Assembly (NCBI GenBank): GCA_007844125.1 | Contig: CM017571.1 | Coordinates: 688,077 to 752,076, forward strand | DNA length: 64,000 nt | DNA from: Sinonovacula constricta | Taxonomy: Eukaryota; Mollusca; Bivalvia; Cardiida; Solecurtidae | Direction: 5' to 3' | In this document: piece after piece, positions 45,402-55,620 of the stretch | Numbering within the stretch: position 1 is the first letter of the stretch | Layout of the letters: the number at the start of each line of letters is the position of its first letter | Translations under genes and position numbers: made by a program | The notes under the pieces: model-generated | Databases searched by the model: none | Told to the model about the DNA's origin: nothing | What the model saw: the letters and a program-made list of their open reading frames with translations, nothing else

Positions 45402-45720
45402 TTCGTGTTCAGGATCTGAAGATATCAGGGGACATTATTCTTGCAGATCGTGGGTTTGACATTAAGGACAATGTTGGTGCAATGAGAGCAGAGGCTAAAA
45501 CTTCTGCATTTACAAAAGGCAAGTCACAATTAAATCCTATTAAACTCGAGTCGGCAAGAAAAATTGCCAGGTTACGAATTCATGTGGAACGAGTAATCGG
45601 AATTCTCCGAAACAAGTACTTCAAAGCACACAACCAATTGATTGTATTTTCAGAGGGCGAGTCCAGTAATGGACAAACTAGTGACTGTGTGTGCTGCACT
45701 TATAAATTTCAATGAGTTTT
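45402..45720 (+). pseudogene. DDE transposase C-terminus (DDE_Tnp_4 type, ISL2EU-like)
   Basis: GDIILADRGFDIKDNVGA (catalytic Asp in LADRGF), TKGKSQLNPIKLESARKIAR and LRIHVERVIGILRNKYF (catalytic Glu in HVERVIG) are characteristic of DDE_Tnp_4 transposases found in ISL2EU/Harbinger-like elements. From memory, ISL2EU elements also carry a YqaJ nuclease, which fits the neighbouring fragments. The N-terminal half is missing. Confidence 0.82.
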
Positions 45721-46466
45721 TTGTTCCAATGAACTAAAACGAAAGGACAACATTTCTTCTATATATGACATTTCTGTATATGAATTTCCAGCTGAGGACA
45801 TAGTTTCAGCCAGATGGCCCATATGAAGTAAATAAATGTTGGGTTAAATATAACTGTCAGTTTTTATTAACATTGTTTTTCTTTCCAAAATACACACCGT
45901 TGTAGTTTTTAACAACTAGATCTAGATATAGTGAGTAACTTTCGACCGCTGTGGAACATGGCGGCGACCTTTAACCTGCGCGTCGCTCTCTTAGATTAGC
46001 TGACCATGTAAATTTCCATAATGAAGAGACACCCTAAACCTGCTTAAAATTTGACGAATTTAGTATCAAATGAAAGCTAAACAAATGACGTAAGAATACA
46101 TAAATTGTCAAACTTTGCTTACTTTGGGGAATCGCCAGCCGGTGATTTTTAATCGGAGAACAAAAGGGAAAATAACGAAAGTAAGCTCATTCTGTCCTTT
46201 TTCTAAATACAGGAACTCAAATATCCACGCCAACCTTACTGATTATAATATCCACTCATAAAATCATGATTAACTAACAAAATTTATATCATTGTAAATA
46301 TTATTAAGATATGTTTTTTATGAAGATTGGTAAAGAATACACCTAGTAAGACTGGTTTAAAGACAAGCACCCTGTTGATTTTCACACTATTCTTAAGGTT
46401 GATAAGGCTTGTGACTTCTAAGCAGGTGCCAGTAATCACCTTCAACTTGTAAGCAGGAAGTGATTC
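45721..46466. other. non-coding stretch
   Basis: I see no gene or recognisable repeat in this stretch. Confidence 0.5.
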
Positions 46467-46477
46467 ACAATTGGACA

Positions 46478-47063
46478 GTGTGTTTGTTTGTTGGGTTTAT
46501 CGTCCCACCAACAGTATTTCAGTCATCTGGAGACGGTGTTCATTTGAAGCAGATATAGTGCTGCCTTCACTGTGTATAGCATGCTGTGAACACCCAGTAT
46601 GGGATGGGATGGGATTAGCCGGCATTTTTGCCGATACTGCGCAGCGACATTTCTATCATTATAGCACAGGGGCACTTATGAGATGCCCAGGGACTGAACC
46701 CGGCCGGTCCATTATACTGACACCGACGAGTCAGGCGTAATGCTGTCCCCGTAGCCCCGAGCGTTAGGAGGGAAGCCACTACTACCAACTTTAAAGTCTT
46801 TGGTATGACCCGGCCGGGGTTCGAACCCACGACCTCCCGATCCGCAAGCCGACGCTCACACCCAGTATGATACCACACCCAATCACATAATCCTGACACC
46901 GGGCCAACCAGTCGTGGAACTACCCTTATATTTGCTGGAGCCTTAGCAAGGGAGCTATACCACTACCATTTTTATAGACTTTGGTATGTCGCGGCCCGGG
47001 ATCGAGCCCGGGGCCTCCCGTTCCTGGAGCCGACGCTCTACCGATTGCGCTACCAGGTCCGGT
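46478..47063 (-). repeat. SINE family 2, split by a family 1 SINE, with perfect target duplication
   Basis: Minus strand, full-length with a tRNA-like head (CGCAATCGGTAGAGCGTC on the minus strand) and AAACAAACAAAC tail. It is flanked by ACAATTGGACA at 46467-46477 and 47064-47074. Confidence 0.93.
46601..46857 (-). repeat. SINE family 1 nested inside SINE family 2, perfect target duplication
   Basis: 5'-truncated (the A box is lost, starting at GAGCGTCGGCTTGCGGATC), tail ATCCCATCCC. It is flanked by ACACCCAGTAT at 46590-46600 and 46858-46868, which is SINE2 sequence. Confidence 0.94.
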
Positions 47064-47074
47064 ACAATTGGACA

Positions 47075-47814
47075 AAGAGGAAGACAAGCTAGTGCATGCT
47101 AGGCATGAAAGGTAGGATGAACTAAATATAAATCACACCTCTTTGTGGGATAACATTGTAAATGAAACGAAATACAACCTAAACTGCAATATCTATGTTA
47201 CACAAGCTATACATGTTGTGTATTGACCACACGGCAATGTCTAAGACGATGTTGAATATATGGGAAATGTTTTATACATGTAGTTGAGTTGAGTTGTCAC
47301 CCTTGGAACAAAAAAAATCGCTTTTGTTAGCACGTTTTTGTTTATAAAGCAATTCCCACTTTAATTAAAGATAAATAACAGAACCCAACTAAAGAGTAAC
47401 AATACATAAGTAAAACAACTTACAAAATGGTGAAAAGAAATAATTTACTCAGCTTATGCAGAAGGCTCTAGGTCAGAGGCAAAGTAATTTAGTCATTTGA
47501 CCAGATGTTGTGTACAAAATTCTCCACTAAACTAAAGTTTACGATTGGCAGTGGTGCTTATAATGTAGATGTAAAAACCTTGACAGTGATTCTCAAAATG
47601 CAAATGAAAACCTTGACAGTGATGCTCACAATGCAAATGAAAACATTGACACTGGTAAACTGTCGAATGTAGTAAAGAGTTTTGGAAAATATCAGCGCAG
47701 GCAGTAAGAGGTTTTGAAGAGATCAGCGCATGAAGTGAGCGGTTCACAAAATACCACGTTGCGTCAACACACGGTCAAAATGACCTGTGTGAATGCACTC
47801 GGTGTATTGTGGAT
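47075..47814. other. non-coding stretch with a short minisatellite
   Basis: No gene. A unit containing CTTGACAGTGATGCTCACAA-like sequence is repeated two to three times near 47578-47655. Confidence 0.5.
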
Positions 47815-49019
47815 AAGGCCAAAAAAATATAATATGTCTGGTTACTGGGACATGTTAAACAAAAATAGGGTAGGTAGATAGGCATTTTTTTTTTTTTTTT
47901 TTTTTTTTAGTTTTGCTTGTTCGACAGCATATCACTCTTTTCATTGTAGCTAAATGTATTCACCAATAATTGCTTGCGTGTGTTTATTAAACCCAATATT
48001 GTGTGTGTATTAAACACAATATAACAGCTTTTTATGTACCTTTTGGCTTTTTAGTCATCCTCTGTCTGCTAACCTGCCATGTAACATAGCTGCACGGTGA
48101 AGGGTATGCACAATATTAATGAGTTATTAATGAGGCCGTTAATGAGGCTCCCTTAGTGCAAAGGACCTCAGGGTTCAGGTTAGAAAAGTGTTTCAGATTG
48201 CAAAATGAACAATTAACACAATATGATTGTTTTAAGTTCGAGCCTTTCCAATATGTAAATTTATCTGGCACTGACACCCCAGCAAAATATTGTATATAAT
48301 ATTAAATATATGATTTTACAGTGGATAGAATCTAGTTAAGCAGACCCCGCATGTTGAAGACACAAAAAGACCAGAGACGTTTGGGCGAGAGAAGCAGGGG
48401 TTTGGGGCAGTAGCACCCATTTAAAATTAATATCATTGTAATTTGTTTGGCACATCATCCTTTATATAAATATTTATAAAAACATCTTGGCCAGTACAAG
48501 TCGATTAATTTTTATAATAAAATTTGGCCAGTACAAGTGGCCAGCTTTTTAAAATATTAATTGAGAACCAGGCATTTATATCTTTAAAAAAAATGCCCGG
48601 CAACAGCCAGTTTATTTTATTTTTTACTGACACAATATCGCAATATATGTATAAAAATAAAAACCCCGTAAGAATTTTCTCCATTCATCATGCTGGATGG
48701 CTTTGTTGACAACTGGTTGAATATGAAATGAACGAAAAACATCCTCGAACGTATATTTTAGGGGGAAAGATGACATTTTTCTGTACGCCTCATGGCGATG
48801 AATACATTTATCGGCAAACACGGCTAAAATGCACGCGGGTTCGTCCGCCATCTCTGTTTGTAGTGTAGACGATTGCACCGCTTCCTTTCGTTCGTACCCA
48901 GTAATGTTCGTACCTATGCTGCTATTTTTTTACCAAAATCGGGAAAAAAGTTTAGGGTCGGCGGAAAAAAATAGGGTCGGTCGGGTCACCGTAACCAGAC
49001 ATATAATCTTTTTTGGCCT
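47815..49019. mobile_element. non-autonomous DNA transposon, about 1.2 kb, with inverted repeats
   Basis: The left end (AAGGCCAAAAAAATATAATA, TGTCTGGTTAC) is the reverse complement of the right end (GTAACCAGACATATAATCTT, TTTTGGCCT), about 33 bp each side. A T-run lies near the left end and GGGTCGG repeats near the right. No transposase. A related end fragment (TACCTACCTACCTACCCACC) lies near 42900. Confidence 0.8.
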
Positions 49020-49482
49020 AAAGTAGTTCTTCAACATGGCTGTTATGAATACGGAAGTGATTGCTAAAATGAACAAAACAAGTACGAGAGGTATACAACA
49101 GATTACTTTGGCATTTTTTTATACATTCGCTGAATTGCATGTTTTAAGCATTCGATTTGCGAGTCTTTAAAAGTGATATAAAGCCCAGGTCCTTTATTAC
49201 GTCGTTGATCAGTTTATCATCCATTTTGTCTTGTTGACATATTACTGTTTAGCGAAAGTAGCAAAACTTGCTCATCGTATTTTTTCCACTTATCTATAAA
49301 TATCAAGACTTTAAAAGTTTCTGGACATAGAATAAGGCCTTAGAATATGGTTGTTTAGTCATTTATCTTAATTCAATGAATATTATAATCGAACGTATTT
49401 CCTACGCGGAACTATTTTTTATGTAGGCACAAATATCAAATTTTGGGTGAGTTACGAGTCGTAGTATAGACCAGTTCACGCG

Positions 49483-49490
49483 TGACGTCA
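49483..49490 (+). promoter_or_regulatory. CRE-like site upstream of the THAP gene
   Basis: TGACGTCA, the consensus for CREB/ATF factors, 124 bp upstream of the THAP start codon and inside a locally GC-richer stretch. Function is inferred from the motif only. Confidence 0.45.
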
Positions 49491-49613
49491 CAGCAGGTGC
49501 GTGTTTGCGTCAGATTTGTTACGGTTGGCAGAAAGCGACAGCCATTATTGATAAACAAATAGAGCGTAAATGAACTAGTCAGCTATTTTTAGGTTGTAAA
49601 CAAACTACGAAGC

Positions 49614-51258
49614 ATGCCTGTCAGTTGTAGTACACCAGGATGCACGCAACGGTTTTCCAAAGATTCTGGCGTACGTTTCTTTCGGTTTCCAAGCGATGCA
49701 GACAGAAAATTACGGTGGCAATTGGCCATGAAGCGGGTGCAGATCGACGATCAAAACAAACTATGGGAGCCTTCAGAAGATGACCGACTGTGCAGCTTAC
49801 ATTTCGTGACAGGTAAAATTAGACACATTAGAACATTTTCAAAATATTTGGTAACTGTTTTCATGCAAGTGACTCAGTCGTTTCTACATATTTATAAAAT
49901 TAACATAATCTATTTTAAGCTTGAAGTAGCATAAAAGGGTACAGCTGCCCTAGGCAGAACATAAAGCTTTCTGCAATATGTTGAATGTGAAATACTGTAA
50001 AAAGGCTAAAACATTGTATATCAAGTGTCCTTATTAACTGTAATAAAGATTTATTTTTGTTATTCACAGGAAAGCCATCAAAACCCAGACTATGCTCTAA
50101 GCATATTTCACTTAACACCTGGTCCAGTCCGTTGCAAAACACCAAAGAGTGTGGACCGCTTTGAGAGGTTGAAAGAAAGGAGACGTCGACTAATACTTGA
50201 ACCAAATGTAAATAGTGAAGATGAACAAGCTGCTGCGGAGGCTCTGTTAGAATTGTTGTCAACCACCAACAACAAGCCATGTAAAGAAGGTATTAATATT
50301 AAGCATTTTCAGTTGGTTACCACATTCATTGAATTAAATTGTGTAATTCCAAGTTATACATTGTGGAACATTCTCAAGTAGCTATATACAATACTATAAA
50401 TGATAGAGCCGGTAAAAATGTGCCTTGACCGGGACTTGAACATAGGGCCTTCTGTCTACAGGGCTGACACTACAACCAGAGCTACCAAGCTACACCGTTA
50501 AGTACTCAGCTATAGTAAGACCATCCCTCCTTTTTGCAGAAGTATAATAGATAAGATAAAATTAATCAGTATCAGAAATAAACTATCAGCTCTGTGTTTT
50601 ATGTTTCAGTTGTAAATTTGTTATATATATATATATATAATATATGCATTCAGGAAATAACTTTGTGAAATAATACTAAGAAAGCCTGTCTTAAATGTAC
50701 ATTTAACTTTAGTGTATGGATTCTTAATGTTGAGTTTTGGTTCCCTTTCCTTCAGCACAAACTCAGACAGAAGATCAGTTGCAGATGAAGTATGAACAAC
50801 TACAGCAAGAGCACAAGACACTGAAAGATGAATACCAAAGGCTTTTGAATGAGAACAGAGAACTGAAAGAGCACATTGGTAAAACTAAGTTCACATTTAC
50901 AAACTTAAGCAACTCACAAATCTCACAAATTTCATCATTGACAGGACTTCCATCCCTTAGCGGTGCCAATGTCTCTGCTTGCAGAGAAAGTCGACGAGAA
51001 GACGTAGCTCTTACCCGCTGTCGCATTGGACATACTAGGTTAACTCATTCATATCTTTTAAAAAGAGAAGTTCAGCCTGTATGTGTTCCTTGTCAGGAAC
51101 CACTGACAGTCAGCCATATTTTATTACAGTGTATCGACACAGACCACATACGGCTAAAGTATTTTAATGTCCATAACATGTTCGAACTATTTAGGACAGT
51201 GTCGGATTCTAAACTTGTTTGCTTCTTGAACGAGATTGGTAGTCTTAATAAGTTATAA
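49614..51258 (+). pseudogene. THAP-domain gene with a frameshift; last exon fused to LINE2
   Basis: Exon 49614-49812 encodes a THAP zinc finger: MPVSCSTPGCTQRFSKDSG start, then FFRFPSDADRKLRWQLAMKR and CSLHFVTG, giving the C-x4-C ... C-x2-H pattern. Exon 50070-50289 carries the usual HFVTGKPS / NPDYALSIF continuation, but one extra base near 50080 puts them in different frames. Exon 50756-51258 is a coiled coil (EQLQQEHKTLKDEYQRLLNE), then SLTGLPSLS, the start of a DDE_4-type transposase region, which is replaced in frame at 50961 by the LINE2 C-terminal finger to a stop at 51258. It probably came from a THAP-type DNA transposon. The frameshift argues it is not translated as one protein unless RNA processing avoids it. 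Confidence 0.8.
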
Positions 51259-51502
51259 TTTTTTAAACTGTTTATTAACCAATCGTCCTACTTTTTAAAC
51301 CGTTTTATGTGTTGACCTGTTTTCAATTATAATTTATTTTTTATACCTGATAGTTTTTATATTTTTCAATTCTATTTTCATATTTTACATGCGTAGTTTG
51401 GTTTTGACCTGATTACGCTTTATTCATTTAACTTTGTATTCGGCGCCGTATGACCTGTTAAGTGTCTCTGTGCCGTAAAACCCAAATAAATAAATAAATA
51501 AA
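50961..51502 (+). repeat. LINE2 3' end, 5'-truncated, inside the THAP gene
   Basis: Starts CGGTGCCAATGTCTCTGC in ORF2, includes the finger CVPCQEPLTVSHILLQC and an intact stop, the 3' UTR, GTATTCGGCGCCGTATGACC and the AAATAAATAAA tail. A short AATAAACAAACAAAC segment follows. No target duplication is evident. Confidence 0.92.
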
Positions 51503-51519
51503 CCCAATAAACAAACAAA

Positions 51520-52021
51520 CATATTCTTACTATAGATCATCTTTTTCTCAAATGATCCATCTGATTTACCCTCCAGAACTTACCCTAAATAAAGCAAATA
51601 ACTGACATTTAAATGCAGCATTTCTAGACATTGAGATCGCTATTTCCAATGACAACGTCTTAACTTTAGTTTTGTGAATTATACATACCTTGACGGTGAT
51701 TCACCTCGTGCTACCTCTTATGGCATTAACATATCACAACTTACAAGGTTTGCACGAGTTTGTACTAAAGTAGAAGATTTCAATGCTAGAACTACAATCC
51801 CGTCGGTTTGGAGGCAATGAGTCATCGTTAACCCCAGCTCCTTTGTGAATAAATTATCGTGTCACGCGCGTGTCAGTTCCATTATATCAGCTTCAAAATA
51901 AATAAGGTTTCGCGTCTTTTGTGTGTCATAGCGACCCCACCCCTCTATGACGTTATCGAAACGATAACGATATAAAGTCGAAAATACACGGTGGTGGAAT
52001 CATATCACCACAATCGTCAGA
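51520..52021 (+). other. non-coding spacer with a possible promoter for the PC4-TBP frame
   Basis: No gene. ATCGAAACGATAACGATATA followed by AAAGTCG near 51957-51980 contains a TATA-like box about 50 bp before the start codon at 52022, and an inverted TATCG/CGATA motif. Confidence 0.4.
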
Positions 52022-52429
52022 ATGGAGAACAGCTTGGGAAATCAACGGTACGTTAAAATAAGCGAATGGAAAGGCGAAAAGAGAGTGGATCTGAGAGAGT
52101 GGGTAAATGATAGACATACGAAAAAAGGAATCAGTTTGTCGTTAAGCCGTTGGAAAACTTTCGTCGACAGTTCGGATTTTATGGACGAAGCTTTGACCAA
52201 TGGGACCGCTTACAGTTATCATTTGGGCGGCAATGTATATTGTATCATTAAAGAAGGTAACACCTGCGTAGATATCAGACAGTTCTGGAAACCGGCGGAG
52301 GAAGTTGTGCCCACCAGAAAAGGATTGTGTTTGAGACCCGTGGAATCCATTCGTTTGAAAGAGTTATTGTCAAACATAGCAGAAACAGTTCCGGAACCAG
52401 CAGGGATTTTTGAGGTGTTCCGAGTGTAA
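52022..52429 (+). CDS. tandem PC4-like (transcriptional coactivator p15) domain protein
   Basis: A frame of 135 residues. Residues 8-50 (RYVKISEWKGEKRVDLREW, then KKGISLSLSRWK) fit the PC4 single-stranded-DNA-binding domain pattern, including the V-D-x-R-E-W strand and the K-G-I-S-L motif. Residues 66-122 repeat it (YCIIKEGNTCVDIRQFW, then TRKGLCLRPVESIRLKELL). PC4 domains bind melted DNA and assist promoter opening. The start is the first ATG after a TATA-like box. The TAA stop at 52427 is followed in the same frame by a TBP-like domain, so this may be the front of a longer protein. No intron is seen. It lies outside the inverted repeats that bound the Polinton-like genes. Confidence 0.85.
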   Translation: MENSLGNQRYVKISEWKGEKRVDLREWVNDRHTKKGISLSLSRWKTFVDSSDFMDEALTNGTAYSYHLGGNVYCIIKEGNTCVDIRQFWKPAEEVVPTRKGLCLRPVESIRLKELLSNIAETVPEPAGIFEVFRV

Positions 52430-52900
52430 TCCCAACGACTTTATGAATTGGTAAAAAAATCATTACCAACGTCGTGTGCTAGTTTAAATTGTGACATCGA
52501 TTTGAGAACTTTGGCGAATAAAACGACAAACATCATTTACCATCCAGCCAGATACTCGGGCGTTCAGTGGAAACATCCCAATATCTGTGGACATTGTATG
52601 GTGTATTTTACCGGAAAGCTTATGGTGAACGGCAAATCGAACTCTATTTCTGAAGCTAAATTGAGACTCAGACGCTACACCAGACTCATTCAACGTCTCG
52701 GATGTTCCGTAACTTTAAAAAGGATATAAGTGGTGACTGTATCGGCTTCTTTTAAAACGGGAGGACCTTTGGATTTATGTAAAGCTGTACGTTACTTCGG
52801 AGGCCATTACGAACCGGAATTATTTCCCGCCGCTATGTTCGTTAAAGACTGTACATTTTACTTGTTTTCATACTGGTTCCGTGTTAATGACCGGAGTTAG
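52430..52900 (+). pseudogene. TBP-like (TATA-binding protein fold) frame with one in-frame stop
   Basis: The frame follows PC4 without a shift; a possible own start is ATG 52448. Lobe 1: CASLNCDIDLRTLANKTTNI, YHPARYSGVQW, HCMVYFTGKLMVNGKS and LRRYTRLIQRLG, matching the order of the TBP repeat (N-x-x-Y-x-P-x-R-F, F-x-S-G-K-x-V-x-T-G, A-R-K-Y-A). After TAA at 52727, lobe 2 begins VVTVSASFKTGG and contains HYEPELFPAAMF, very close to the conserved Y-E-P-E-L-F-P-G motif of TBP. It ends at TAG 52898 before the second strand of lobe 2 is complete. Highly diverged from eukaryotic TBP as I know it. It would bind promoter DNA; whether it is viral or host-derived is open. Confidence 0.82.
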
Positions 52901-52950
52901 ACGTACGAATCAAATACGAGATGTGTGCATGCCCGTATAAATCGAACTTT

Positions 52951-53161
52951 CACTACTGTGAACCATTATCTCCTAGATATTATGTTCAGTTGAGAGTGTG
53001 AATAAAATGTTAGTTTTGTTGTGATTTTCCCCCTGTCATATTTACATCTTTTTTTAGTTATTGTATTGGTTTTTAAATTATTAGTAATCTAAAACAAAAC
53101 AAACCATACGTGTTTACTATTTATTTGATTATAGTAGACATATACACAACATACAGAACAT
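52951..53161 (+). repeat. inverted repeat, left copy (partner 61361-61585)
   Basis: Long blocks are reverse-complementary to 61361-61585, for example TTATGTTCAGTTGAGAGTGT and GTAGACATATACACAACATA. It starts 51 bp after the TBP-like stop and ends about 117 bp before the first polymerase exon. It contains an AATAAA that could end the PC4-TBP transcript. Confidence 0.92.
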
Positions 53162-54328
53162 TATTTAGTTTTTTAATCAATAACGAAATAATTCTGTAAG
53201 TAAACGAGATAAATATGTAACCTTCTGTTTTTGTTATATAAAACAACTAATAATACACATATCATTTATTGTTTCAGGACCGGAAGGACATTTTATTGTA
53301 CCCGTTGCGATACCAAATTCTTGGGTTATAACAATTTGCAAGACACCGGGACACCCACATCGTGGTTCGACCGTAAGAGTCCGGACCGTCGGGACTGCAA
53401 CAAAGCCTGAATACCTTACACGTAGATACACCTAACGACCAAGTAGGCGGCGGGGAGGATCCTTACAGGATCGACCTCTCGGGCACCCGGCAATTTAAAA
53501 AGAATGCGGCCATCGAAAAGACGTACACGGTTAAATTTAATGATCTGTGGCAAGGTAGAAGACCCCATTTATCTGCGCCAACGTCTATTCGAAAACTTGT
53601 AAGTCGGAGCCCGGGAAGGTTTATATGAAAACGATCTGCTTAGAGTCTAGCTATACGACACGACGGCCTCAAGCACGCCATAGTGATCCCTCTAATGGCT
53701 GCGGGGGACCTAAACGTGGAGCAGATATTGTCCAAGATAGAAAACGTGCTGCAGAGTCTGGAAATTCTATCAATAGGCGACTATTTCCAGGTAATGTAAT
53801 TTTCATGTATCATATAGACGTTAATTTCTGTTGTTGAATAAAAAAGGAATTAAATTATCATTTTTATGTAGCATAACCTGATCTTCGTTATACAATGATG
53901 GCCGGTGATTTATTTACATACGTGTACATACTATTCTCGCTGTATGTCATAATATTGAACCTTACTTAACATACAAAATGTAATGGAAAATATATATTTT
54001 ATATCGTCATAACAAGTACAAATACGTTTAATTATGTTCCAGTCATCATCGGGGCTCTTCACATTCCGCGAGGAGCCGGGGCAGGACGCATACGTCTGAC
54101 CAAACTCATCGGACCGGATAATTCTATCCACAAAAAAACATCGATGGTACAGATCGTTAATGACGACAAACTCTGCATGGCCAAACAATGAATAGCCTAT
54201 TTAGCGCACAACAAAAAGATGCCGCCGTTTTGGCTCATAACATGAAGGTAAGTTAGACTTTTCGCAGTTAAAATAGATCATTTTGGCATATATATGTATA
54301 TACAATCTTTTTATAAAGTAGCACAATT

Positions 54329-54346
54329 CCCCCCCCCCCCCCCCCC
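54329..54346 (+). repeat. poly-C tract in a polymerase intron
   Basis: An uninterrupted run of about 18 C within the intron 54248-54388, which still has good GT and AG borders. Confidence 0.85.
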
Positions 54347-55393
54347 TCGCCCCCGATAAACAACAAAATATTATTTTTATCCTTTCAGGGCTACGACGGC
54401 GTTTTTCTTCTGGAGTACATTGTCAATAACAGTATGAGGCCATCTAAGGTCATCCAAGATTATGTACATGTAGGTGGCAAAAGGACTCAACATACGGATC
54501 TTGGAATCCCTGAATTTTATCCCTATGAAGTTGGCAGCCCTCCCTAAAACGTTCGGTCTTACGGAACTGTGCAAAGGTTACTTCCCTCACTTTTTTAATA
54601 AGCGGGAAAATCAGCAGTACGTAAGACCCGGAACCTAAATGCTACGGGGCGGATTACATGTCCACGGAAGACAAAAAGACATTTCTTCGCTGGCACGAGG
54701 AATCGACTGAAAGCAGCGCAGTCTTCGACTTTCTCGCCGAAATGGAGGCCTACTGTCGATCCGATGTAGACATATTAAGGAGGATGTTCGACGCGACGGA
54801 GGTGGACCCATTCCAAAACGTCACCGTAGCAAGTGTCTGTATGGGAATCTACAAGACTAGGTAAGCGCAATTTTTTTTAATCGCAACCATTTTTTAACCT
54901 AAAAGTGATATTTAACTTTTGAGTCACCATTTTTTTGTTGAATATAAATAATATCCGGCACTCTTGTTGTTTTTTTGAATTCCTAGAAGCTGAGTACGAC
55001 GCGGCGCTGACTCAACCTGTAGGTGTCCCTCATTATTCCAAAGATCTCGTTCGAAAAACTCCGAGTGGCTGGCAGCTGTTGGACGGACGAACCGCCTCCT
55101 GGAAATAGCTTCCTGAGGGTCTCGAAGTGACAGATAAGAAGGCTGTTCGTTCCGACATCGCCCAGATACCCTCCGAAGGTTATGTACAGAGAGACAATTA
55201 TAGTAAGGCTTCCATTCAATGGCTGGAGTACCAAATGGAACTCGCCAAACGAAACGGAGGCACCCTTCGGATCCAGCATGTTCTCAACGGCGGCGAAGAA
55301 TACATCTTCGGGACTTGATACAAAGTGGACGGGCGAGCTGGTAGAACCGTCTTCGAATATCACGGTATGATTTTTAAAAGAAAATGTGTGATA

Positions 55394-55620
55394 CTTCTCA
55401 TGAAATAGACTAAGTAAAAATATGTGCGGCTGTCATAGTGTACGAATGATACGTTGTAATTGTGATTCGTATTTAGGTTTTCATGTTGTTTGTGGCACGA
55501 CTTTCTCATAAAATAGACTAAGTAAAAATATATATTCTTCTGTCTTAGTGTACGCATGATACGTTGTAAATGAGTTTCGTACTTATGTTTTCAGGTTGTT
55601 TGTGGCACAGCTGTCCCGAG
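55394..55620 (+). repeat. tandem duplication of an intron-exon junction in the polymerase gene
   Basis: About 113 bp are duplicated (AAATAGACTAAGTAAAAATAT in both). The upstream copy reads TTTTCATGTTGTTTGTGGCA, the downstream TTTTCAGGTTGTTTGTGGCA. Only the downstream copy keeps the AG acceptor. Confidence 0.88.

Noticed and set aside
50624..50642. TATA box in the AT dinucleotide run
   Set aside because: A simple ATATAT microsatellite inside an intron of the THAP gene, without a start nearby.
52951..53161. LTR of a retrovirus-like element
   Set aside because: The partner at 61361 is inverted, not direct, and no gag-pol of LTR type lies between.
54329..54346. assembly gap or joint at the poly-C run
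   Set aside because: The intron borders on both sides and the continuing protein order (HNMK / GYDGVFLLEY) show the sequence is contiguous.
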